Shown in pieces: positions 14,600 through 22,700 of a stretch of 33,292 nt of DNA. The stretch is taken from NCBI RefSeq assembly GCF_002252985.1, contig NZ_NHPJ01000015.1, positions 12,510 through 45,801 on the forward strand. The letters run 5' to 3'. Source of the DNA: Halorubrum halodurans. GTDB lineage: Archaea; Halobacteriota; Halobacteria; Halobacteriales; Haloferacaceae. A model generated the notes under the pieces. It was not told the DNA's origin. It saw only the letters and a program-made list of their open reading frames with translations, and searched no databases. The first letter of the stretch is position 1, and every line of letters starts with the position of its first letter. Position numbers and translations under genes: made by a program.

Positions 14600-16150
14600 A
14601 TGGGTCGAAAACGTAGCCGAGATCGCTCGCGTGGCGGGTCGGGCGGAATCGTGAGCCGCCGCAAGGTCATCGGCGCGCTCGCGACCGGCGGCATCGGCGC
14701 CGCGGCGCTCCAAAGCACTGGCGCCTTCAGCACGGTCGACTCGCAACGGGACCTCAGTGTCGTGTCGACTGACGACGACGAGGCGTTTTTACGCATTACC
14801 GGCGGACAGGCGGGCGGATCCGACGGGGACACCGTCACGCTGTTCGAGTTGACGAACCAGTTCGACCAGCCGCTGACGACGATCTCGGCGACGGTCGTGA
14901 GTTCGGGACCGCCGATCGACCCGCAGACGATACGGACGCCTGCCGAGCTCCCGCCGGGTGGATCCGGCGACGTTCAAGCGACGGTCGACTGCGACGCTAC
15001 CGGCGCGGTCGAGATACGGTTCGTCGCCTCCAACGCGAACCAACGCGTCGAGTTCACGCGGACCGCGCAGGTCGCGTGCGAGAACTTCAACGTGTGTGCC
15101 CCCCGAGAGCGTCCCTCCGGGTGCGTCGTCAACGAGGTTCCGAAGAAGTCCACCGACTGTACCGTCGTGATCGACAAGCCGAATCAGGTCAGAGAGCGGA
15201 TCACGGGCAACACCACGATCGGCGGTGCGGCTGAGTTCCACTCGAAAAGCCAGATCGACCTGACGCTCAGGGGGAACTCGGAGATCCGAGAGTATCTCAA
15301 GGTCGATACGCCGAGCCAGATCGGCTTGGATCTCGGCGGCAACAGTCGCGTCCGGGGCGTCCTCAAGGTACGGAGCAAGTCACAGCTCGATCTCGACGTC
15401 TCGACGCGTGTCGGGGGCGGGATCTGCGTCGAGGACGCCGGAGAGGTGACGCTCACGCCGCGTAACGCCACGATCGACGGCGAGGTTTCGCTGACCTCCA
15501 ACGATCAGGTGACCGTCGATAGCTTGAAGAACGCGACGACGGGCCCGATCACGATCGACGCCTCCGGTCAGGTGAAGTTCGACAAGGCGCGGAATTCGAC
15601 CGTGGACGGACCGGTGTCGGTGACCGCGGCCGGCCAAGTCAAGCTGGACGAACTCGAGGCCGTCTCGACCGGTCCGATCACGGTCGACGGCAAGGGGCAA
15701 GTGGACGTCGTCACCGGGCGTGACACGACCGTCGACGGGGCCATCGAGGTCACGGACGCCGGCGGGCAGATCACGCTCGATCTGGCGGCGACCGAGATCG
15801 CCGAGGGCGTTTCGTTGGCCAACAAGAGCCAGGTAGACGTGTCGCTGACGGACGGGTCGACCGTCGGATCGGCCGTCGACATCGACACCTCGAGTCAGGT
15901 GAAGGTCGACCTGACCGGCTCGTCGATCGAGGACGATCTGGACATCGAAACGAAAAGTCAAGTCGAGGTCGACCTGACGGACAGCCAGATCGATGGGACG
16001 GTTACGATCGAGTCGCAGAGCCAGGTCGACGTCAGACTGGATAACTCGTCGATCACCGGCGACCTCTCCATCTCGACGCCGAGCCAGATCTCCGTCTCCG
16101 ACTGTTCGGCCGTCGAGGGGACGGTCACCCCACAGAGGGCGTGTCGATAG
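14600..16150 (+). CDS. TasA-like exported subunit with beta-solenoid repeat tail
   Basis: This is a 516-aa protein. MGRKRSRDRSR opens it exactly as in the gene at 5567-7147, then SRRKVIG (19-25) and STGAFSTV (39-46), with mature start Ala42. The head (about 48-165) includes LFELTNQFDQPLTTISATVVSSG, parallel to IFTLTNRFDQALTLDRLSVVSSG of its paralogue. From about 200 to 510, roughly 20-24-residue repeats recur (SQVxVDLTxSxIxGxVxI), giving a regular strand-turn pattern typical of a beta-solenoid or bactofilin-like stack. It ends with a Cys (NDC-like ISVSDCSA) and no Asp tail, unlike the paralogue. A TATA-like CTATACG lies about 50 bases upstream. It could be a shaft tip, cap or surface-spacer subunit; this is inference. 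Confidence 0.75.
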   Translation: MGRKRSRDRSRGGSGGIVSRRKVIGALATGGIGAAALQSTGAFSTVDSQRDLSVVSTDDDEAFLRITGGQAGGSDGDTVTLFELTNQFDQPLTTISATVVSSGPPIDPQTIRTPAELPPGGSGDVQATVDCDATGAVEIRFVASNANQRVEFTRTAQVACENFNVCAPRERPSGCVVNEVPKKSTDCTVVIDKPNQVRERITGNTTIGGAAEFHSKSQIDLTLRGNSEIREYLKVDTPSQIGLDLGGNSRVRGVLKVRSKSQLDLDVSTRVGGGICVEDAGEVTLTPRNATIDGEVSLTSNDQVTVDSLKNATTGPITIDASGQVKFDKARNSTVDGPVSVTAAGQVKLDELEAVSTGPITVDGKGQVDVVTGRDTTVDGAIEVTDAGGQITLDLAATEIAEGVSLANKSQVDVSLTDGSTVGSAVDIDTSSQVKVDLTGSSIEDDLDIETKSQVEVDLTDSQIDGTVTIESQSQVDVRLDNSSITGDLSISTPSQISVSDCSAVEGTVTPQRACR

Positions 16151-16386
16151 ACCGAGAGCCCGAAGTCGGACGCGCCGGACCTCGCCTCCTCTCGGGCCTG
16201 GAGACGCCCGCCTCCCGCGGAGTTCGTCACGACCGACGCGAGCGCGACGAGCCGACTCCGTCGACGAACCGGGAAAGCGTCCGCTTGATCGGCCCCTGAG
16301 GAGGAGATGCGCCCACGGTCGCCGTCATCCCGTCTCGGTTCCCCCGCGCTTATGTCGCCGACGGCACAAAATCGGGCACGAACCGG

Positions 16387-17334
16387 ATGCCCCGCGACCC
16401 TGACGCGACGGTCCTGATAATCGAGGACGACCGCGAGGAGGCCGAGTCGTACGCCGGCTGGCTGGACGACTACGACGTCCGACTCGCCGCCGACGGCGAG
16501 AACGCGCTCGCCGGACTCGACGGCGACGTCGACGTGATCCTGCTCGACGGCGACCTGTCGGATCCCCCGAGCGAGGAGCTTCTCGGGCGGCTCCGCGCCC
16601 GCAGCCTCGACTGTCAGATCGCGCTCCTCTCCGGCGCGCAGGTCGGATCGGACGTGCTCCGGCTCGACATCGACGAGTACGTCCCGCGGCCGCTGAACCG
16701 GGAGGAGCTCCGCGAGACGGTCAGGCGCCTGGCGGACCACGGAGCCGTCGCGGGAAGCGTCGAGACGTACCTCTCGCTCGTGTCCCGACGGCGACGGATC
16801 GAGGCCCGCCGGAGCGACGAGGACCTGACCGACGACGAGCGCTACCGGGAGCTGACCGGCGAGATCGCCGCTCGACGCCGACAGATAAGCTCGCTTCTCG
16901 AGCGGATCGACGACCCGGTCACGCGGTCCGGAGAGCGGCCCGCGGATCCCCTCGGGGACGATCGGCCCGAGGGGTACTCGGGAGCCGACGCGGACGACGG
17001 CCCGTTCTACCGGGTCCGGTCGGCGGAGTTCTACGGGCTCTGGCTCGTCGCGGCGCTCACCTACGGCGTCGGCGACGTCGTGTCGACGCTGTACGCGACC
17101 GTCGCGGTGCCGGGACTCATCGAGGGGAACCCGGCCGTCAGCGTCCTCCTCGAGAACTTCGGCGTCCCCGGCTTCCTCCTGTTGAAGCTGCTCGTGTTTC
17201 TGGTGTTGATCTCGGTCAGCGTCCAGGGGGCTCGCGCCCGCGAGCGCTTCTCGTACTACTGGCCCCCGGTGTTGGCGACCGGGGTCGGCGTCCTGTTGAC
17301 CGGGTGGAACCTGCGGCTGGTGATCGGAGCGTGA
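16387..17334 (+). CDS. HalX response regulator fused to a DUF5658-like membrane domain
   Basis: This is a 315-aa protein with three parts. Residues 8-115 are a receiver domain: acidic cluster Glu13-Asp14-Asp15, phospho-acceptor Asp54 (VILLDGDLSD) and Ser82 (LLSGA). The usual Lys before Pro is Arg101 (VPRPL). Residues about 125-175 are a HalX domain (LVSRRRRIEARRSDEDLTDDERYRELTGEI...). After an acidic linker, residues 212-315 hold three to four membrane helices with Asp230 and Glu246-Gly-Asn-Pro249, the same spacing as the small protein at 693-1232. Ordinary HalX regulators are soluble, so this is an unusual membrane-bound form. It stands between the second solenoid-tailed subunit and the signal peptidase, on the plus strand, with no kinase gene beside it. 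GCTTATGTC near 16348 may be its TATA box. Confidence 0.82.
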   Translation: MPRDPDATVLIIEDDREEAESYAGWLDDYDVRLAADGENALAGLDGDVDVILLDGDLSDPPSEELLGRLRARSLDCQIALLSGAQVGSDVLRLDIDEYVPRPLNREELRETVRRLADHGAVAGSVETYLSLVSRRRRIEARRSDEDLTDDERYRELTGEIAARRRQISSLLERIDDPVTRSGERPADPLGDDRPEGYSGADADDGPFYRVRSAEFYGLWLVAALTYGVGDVVSTLYATVAVPGLIEGNPAVSVLLENFGVPGFLLLKLLVFLVLISVSVQGARARERFSYYWPPVLATGVGVLLTGWNLRLVIGA

Positions 17335-17385
17335 CGGCGGGTCCCGCTCGGGTCGCGCCGACCGACGAGGAGACCGCAGCGACGG

Positions 17386-18567
17386 TCAGAGCCACTTGCG
17401 GATCCGTCGTCGCAGGCCGTCGACGAACGTGACGTCCCGGTCGCGGTCGCGGAACCGGAACGGCTCGAGTCCGACCGCGAGCACGTACACCGTCGTGACG
17501 ACCACGAGTATCACGGCGTCTATCGCCGCGACGGCGACGAACGGATGGATGTCGTGAAGCGAGAGGATGACCGGCGCCGGGAGGAACTGGACGTACTGCC
17601 ACTCGGAGACCGACCTGACGTACGCGCCCGTCTCCTCGGGCGCGTGGATGGTGACGGTCGTCGAGGCGGTTTCGCCGCGGCGGGCTACGAGCGAGCTCTG
17701 GGCGACGTCGACGCCCGTGCTGGCCGCGTCCACGGTCGCGATCCGGGGAATGAACCCGTCGTTGCTGAAGTTGTAGGTGTACTCCACGGAGCCGCCGCGC
17801 TCGATGACGGTTGGGCTGGAGCTCGGCGTCTGCGAGCTGACGATCGTGATGTCGTTGGTTCCGGACGGGATCACCATGCTCGCGGTCGCCGGGACGGTGA
17901 TGAGGAGGAGGATGGCGATGAGGACGAGGACGGCGCTCGTCTCGCCACGCCGGTCCCGCGAGCGGTCGTCGCGTCCCGGCCGCCCTCGGCCGCCGACCAT
18001 CTCGGCGACGAGACTGTACGCCAGCAACCCCAGTCCGACGAACACCATCGACGAGCCGGCGTTCCCGTCGGCGATGCCTCCCAAGCCGGGGATGCCGGAG
18101 AGCGCCGATGCCGCGGCCGAGAACCCGCCCTGGAGGAGCAGAACGACCTGTCCGATCCGTGGGATCACCACGACGTCGCCGCCGACCTCCAGCGCGACCG
18201 CGACGATCTGTGACTCCTGTACCGGCGGCTCGGGACCGTCCTGGTCGGTGAAGGGGTTGGCGTCGCCCCGCGTGATGTAGCCTTGCTCGGTCTCTCCGAC
18301 GACCCTGTGAGTCGTCAGTCCGCCGCCCTGGAGCTGTTGTGCCTCGAAGGTGACGACGTCCCCCTCGTCGATGTCGCCGGCTATCGCGGGCGGAACCGCG
18401 ACGAACCCGTCGCCGGGAGCCATGTTGGCCGGCTCGGCGTTCATGCTGCCGGTGAGCACGAAGCCGAGAACGATCGGCTGGCCGAGCTGCTGGCCGACCA
18501 GCATGACCACGACGAGGACGACGAGAACGGCCGTCACGGTGGATCCGGCCGCCGATCGGAGGTTCAT
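17386..18567 (-). CDS. S26 (Sec11/SipW-type) signal peptidase with exported Ig-like domain
   Basis: This is a 393-aa protein. After an N-terminal helix (about 10-30) comes the peptidase. Ser41 in TGSMNAEP is the nucleophile, followed by the strand GDxVxVPP, then DEGDVVTFE and His87 in TTHRVVG, which takes the place of the bacterial lysine. RGDANPFTDQD (100-110) is the conserved acidic box. This Ser/His type includes Sec11 and SipW. A second helix follows at about 170-186. Further helices flank an extracellular beta-sandwich (about 235-340, SVEYTYNFSNDGFIPRIATVDAASTG...), and the tail is basic. Standard signal peptidases are half this length. Its place a few genes from seven SipW-type precursors makes it the likely processing enzyme, which is an inference. 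It follows the rhomboid gene by 63 bp, but a TATA-like site at about 18610 suggests its own promoter. Confidence 0.85.
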   Translation of the reverse strand: MNLRSAAGSTVTAVLVVLVVVMLVGQQLGQPIVLGFVLTGSMNAEPANMAPGDGFVAVPPAIAGDIDEGDVVTFEAQQLQGGGLTTHRVVGETEQGYITRGDANPFTDQDGPEPPVQESQIVAVALEVGGDVVVIPRIGQVVLLLQGGFSAAASALSGIPGLGGIADGNAGSSMVFVGLGLLAYSLVAEMVGGRGRPGRDDRSRDRRGETSAVLVLIAILLLITVPATASMVIPSGTNDITIVSSQTPSSSPTVIERGGSVEYTYNFSNDGFIPRIATVDAASTGVDVAQSSLVARRGETASTTVTIHAPEETGAYVRSVSEWQYVQFLPAPVILSLHDIHPFVAVAAIDAVILVVVTTVYVLAVGLEPFRFRDRDRDVTFVDGLRRRIRKWL

Positions 18568-18630
18568 TCTGTATCGGGTTTCCGTTCACCCGGCGTACGG
18601 CCGCCAGACGTATAGCTCGTTCGCCGGACG

Positions 18631-19509
18631 TTACGTCCGTGCTACCGGCGGGACGCGGCGGTCGACGAGCAGGAAGACGTGAACGACGAGGAACGCCAGC
18701 GCGTACCCGAGGAAGTGAACGTAGACGTTGATTCGGGGACCACCGGGCGTCGGCCTCGGGAACCCCGCGATCGGGTAGGCCAAGAGAACGACCGCGCAGA
18801 CGCCGAGGAGTTCACTGTATCCGGGGGTCGCGAGGGCGTGACCGACCGTCCCCCGAAGCGTCCGCGACGAGCGCCGTGCCGCGGCGTGGCCGTACGGGAT
18901 CGCGACGACGATCCCGATCGCCGCGAGCCCGATCGCCGTGACGGACGGCGGGAGCACGAGGGCGACGATGTAGCTCGTCGAGGCGAAGAACAGCGCGGGA
19001 CCGTATCGCGTCCCGTCGGCACCGAAACAGTCCTCGGCGACGGTCACGAGCACGACCGAAACGTATCCCAAAAGCGCCATGTTGATCCCGGAGAACCCGA
19101 ACCCGACGGCGTCCCGTGGGATCGCCAGGTTCAGCCCGGACAGGACGAACGGGAAGGCGAGAAGGAACGTCACAAACGAGGTGAAAAAGAGCCGTCGGCG
19201 ACCAGCGACGACGCTGAGCCGGTACGCGACGGACGCCAACAGAACGAATCCTACGAGGTTGCCGGCGAGGTGTGTCGGCGTCAAGTGAACGTAGTGTGCG
19301 GTGAACGCCGTCACCACCGTCGGCTCCGTGTACGAGAAGGCGTACGCCCGCCTCGCCTCGATCGGGAGCGCAAACACCGCGACCAGGACGAACGGAACGA
19401 CGAACAGGACCGACAGATCCCCGATCCGTGCTCGACGGGCGCGTTCGACCGCGTCGAGGTCGGAGGCAGCCGGATCGTCCGACGTGAGATCGGAGCTCGA
19501 GACGCCCAT
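18631..19509 (-). CDS. Rhomboid-family intramembrane serine protease
   Basis: This is a 292-aa protein with about seven hydrophobic helices. The rhomboid landmarks are all present: His80-Leu-Ala-Gly-Asn84 (HxxxN in TM2), GFSG with catalytic Ser140, and His265 in HFLGYALAF (H-x-x-G-x-x-x-A) of the last core helix. The enzyme would cleave membrane-anchored substrates within or near the bilayer. It lies between the signal peptidase gene and the giant surface protein, all on the minus strand. In Haloferax a rhomboid homologue has been linked to S-layer glycoprotein glycosylation, to my knowledge, so a cell-surface role is plausible. TATAACC near 19530-19537, about 25 bases from the ATG, suggests a leaderless transcript. 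The substrate is unknown. Confidence 0.8.
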   Translation of the reverse strand: MGVSSSDLTSDDPAASDLDAVERARRARIGDLSVLFVVPFVLVAVFALPIEARRAYAFSYTEPTVVTAFTAHYVHLTPTHLAGNLVGFVLLASVAYRLSVVAGRRRLFFTSFVTFLLAFPFVLSGLNLAIPRDAVGFGFSGINMALLGYVSVVLVTVAEDCFGADGTRYGPALFFASTSYIVALVLPPSVTAIGLAAIGIVVAIPYGHAAARRSSRTLRGTVGHALATPGYSELLGVCAVVLLAYPIAGFPRPTPGGPRINVYVHFLGYALAFLVVHVFLLVDRRVPPVART

Positions 19510-19758
19510 ACACGCCGGAGCCGCCGTGACGCTATAACCGTTGAGCGTTCGTTATCAGGAGTGATATTCACGGAGGACGTCAACGTACGCCGGCGAATCG
19601 AACACGACACGCCGACTCGAGACGTCGCGAGAACGTCTATCGACCGGAGCTGCCCCCCGCGGACGCTGCCGCCGGAGCGGAGTGCGGCGGTCACGGCGCG
19701 GGGTCGTCCCGACGCGGACCGGACCGACCGCGTTTCGGGACGGATCGGGACGAGGCCG

Positions 19759-22700
19759 CTACGACTGACGGCGGGCCACCGCGGCGCCGGCCACGGCGAT
19801 GAGGGCCAGGATCAGGATCACGACGATCACCGTCGTGTCGAGACCTGCCGGCTCCTCGTCAGGATCGTCCGTCGTGCCGTCGTCCGTGGCTTCGTCGTCT
19901 GCCGTACCGTCGTCCGCGGCTCCGTCATCGGCCGTGCCGTCGTCCGCGGCTCCATCGTCTGCCGTACCGTCGTCCGCGGCTCCGTCATCGACCGTCTCCA
20001 CCACGAGGTCGGCGGTCGTCGTGTCCGACTCGCCGGCGTCGTTGGTGACCGTCAACTCGACCGTGTACTCGCCCGTCTCCTCGAACGTGGTCTGTGCCGT
20101 CTCGCCGGTGAGCGTGTCGCCGGCGGCGGACCACTCGTAGGAGACGATCTCGCCGTGCTCGTTCTCGGAGTCGCTTCCCGAGAGTTCGACGGTGTCTCCG
20201 GGCTGGATCGTGTCCGGAGCCACGTCGATGGCGGCCTCCGGCTCGCTCACGGCACTCACCGTGAACACGGAGAAGCCGGGCGTCTCCGCCGTGACGACGA
20301 TCGTCTCACCGCTCGCGTCGACGCTCGTCTCGAGCGGTTCGGACTCGCCGTCGACGTTGCGGAACGCGCGAAGCTCGTCGGGAGTCGCCCCGACCTCGTC
20401 GAGCCGACTCCGTGAGACCGTGAACTCGATCGTCGCGGCCGTGTCGGCCGACTCGCCGGACACGCTGATGTCCTGTACCGCCAGGGCGGATCCGGGCGTC
20501 GGGACGGCGTCCGTGTCCGGATCGATGTCCGACACCTGGACGTCGCCGACCGACTCGTCCGTCTGGAACGTGATCGTATCGACGGTGGAGACCGTCTCGA
20601 ACTCGGCGACGGGCTGCGTGCTTCCCGGACCGCTCAGCGGGGTCGCGACTTCCGTCGCGGTCACGTCGACTCCCTCGAGCGATTCGGGGGGTGCCGGCGG
20701 TTCGGCGTCATCGGCACCGCCGCCACCGCCACCGCCGCCGGTCGGCGCGTCGTCATCGTCGTCGGCATCGTCATCGTCGTCATCGTCGGCGGCAGTGACT
20801 TCCAGCGTTCCGATGGGCGTTCCGTCGACCTCGACGTCGAAGTCGCCGGTCTCGGTCGGCGTGAACGTGAACTCGACCTCGGTTTCGCCGTTCGCATTGA
20901 CCGAGACGGGTTGAGTGTCTACCGCCGTTCCGTTGAGGGTGAGCTCGAAGTCACGTCCGCCGTCCGCTTCGCCAGTGTTTTCGATATCCACGGTCGCCGT
21001 CACTTCGGTCCCCTCCGTGACTGAGGAGGGAAGGTCCCCGCTCCCGCTCACCACGCCGAGGTTCGACTGCCGCTCGGTCACCGCCAGCGTGCCGACCGAG
21101 GTCCCGTCGACCTCGACGTCGAAGTCACCGGTCTCGGTCGGTGTGAACGTGAACTCGACCTCGGTTTCGCCGTTCGCATCGACCGAGACAGTTTGGGTGG
21201 TGATCGTCTCTCCGTCGAGGGTGAGATCGAAGTCACGTTCGCCGTCCGCGCCACCAGTGTTTTCGACATCCACGGTCGCACTCACTTCGGTCCCCTCCGT
21301 AACGGAAGTCGAACTCAGACTCCCGCTCACCACGTTGAGTTTCGGCTGTGGATTCTCGACGGCGATTGCGAACTGTGAGAGGCTATCGGTCGTCGCCTCG
21401 TAGATGTAGTCGGTCTGTTCCTCGCTCACGAGCTCGGTTCCGCCGCTGACCGGTTCGTAGCTGGTTCCGTCGTACCGGAGCAGCTGGACCTCCTCCTCGC
21501 TAGCATCCGCATCCGCGAGCGCGGCCTTACTCACACGGAACGTGAAGGTGTTGTTCGCAAGCGAGCTCGCCGAGAGGTTCGACTTCGTCGCGGAGACGTA
21601 GCGGATCGCTCCGTACTCCTCCGAGTCGATTTCCGGGCCGAAGGCGTCGGATGACCCGTCGATGCTGAGGTTGAAATCATTGCTCGTCTCGACGTACGGC
21701 TGCGTGCCGGTCACTTCCGCGTCGGCGTCCGGGTACGGACTAAAGGACCGGTCCGGCTGAAGTCCGGGGTTGACGTTATCGTACGAGAGATCGACGCTGC
21801 CGTACTCGACGGTGATGATCGTCTCGGAGTTCGAGAGGAACACCGAGGCACCAGGCTGGCGTGGATCGGTCGTGATGACGTTCAGCGAACCGTACTTCGG
21901 CCCGGGAATCTGCGGAGTCAACTCGACCGTGACGGTCGTCGATTCGCCCGGTTCGAGGACGTCGGCACCCGTATCAGTCACGGTGAACTCGTTGCCGAAA
22001 CCACCGGACGCGGCGACGGCCCGAAGGGTCACGTTCGCGGTCGCGCTGACGTCGTTCGTGACCGTGAGCTCACGCGTGGACGTGTCGCCGAGCGACGTCG
22101 AACCGAACTGGAGCGCGCCACTGCTCACTCTGAGTTCGGGCGTCTTGCCCGTCCCGGAGAGATCGACCTCGAGCGTTCCCTCGTCGGGGTCGTCGCTCCG
22201 GACGAGTACGGTTGCTGTCTGTGCGGTGCCGTCCTTCGCCTCGGCGACGTCGTCCGTCGGCGGCGCGAGCTCGACGGTCACCTCGCTGCTGGTTCCGGGC
22301 GCGATCGTCAGCGGCGAGTCATCCGAAACGGCCGGGTCAGTCACCTCGAACTGGTCTGAGTCGACCCCGGCGAGCGCCAGGTCGGTGACGTTCAGTGGCG
22401 CGTTGCCGTCGTTCGAGACCGTGACCGTCTCGGTCGTCGTCGTTCCGAGCCGCGTCCGCTCGAAGGTGAGACTGCTCGTGTCCAGTTCGATGTCCTGTTC
22501 GACCCCGGTCACGCCGAGGCTGGCGGTCGTCGTGTCACCCTCCGCCGTTTCGATCTCGAGCTGTGCGGAGGCGGCCCCCGTCACCGTCGGAGCGACCTCG
22601 ACGGCGAACTGCTCCGAGTCGCCGGCGGCAACCGTCCCGGTCGGAAGACCGTTCACCGAGAAGGCGGATGCGTCGTCACCCGTTATCGAGACGCTCTCGA

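Noticed and set aside
19759..19860. PGF-CTERM sorting signal on the giant protein
   Set aside because: The end lacks the Pro-Gly-Phe motif; it has a simple hydrophobic helix followed by a short basic tail.
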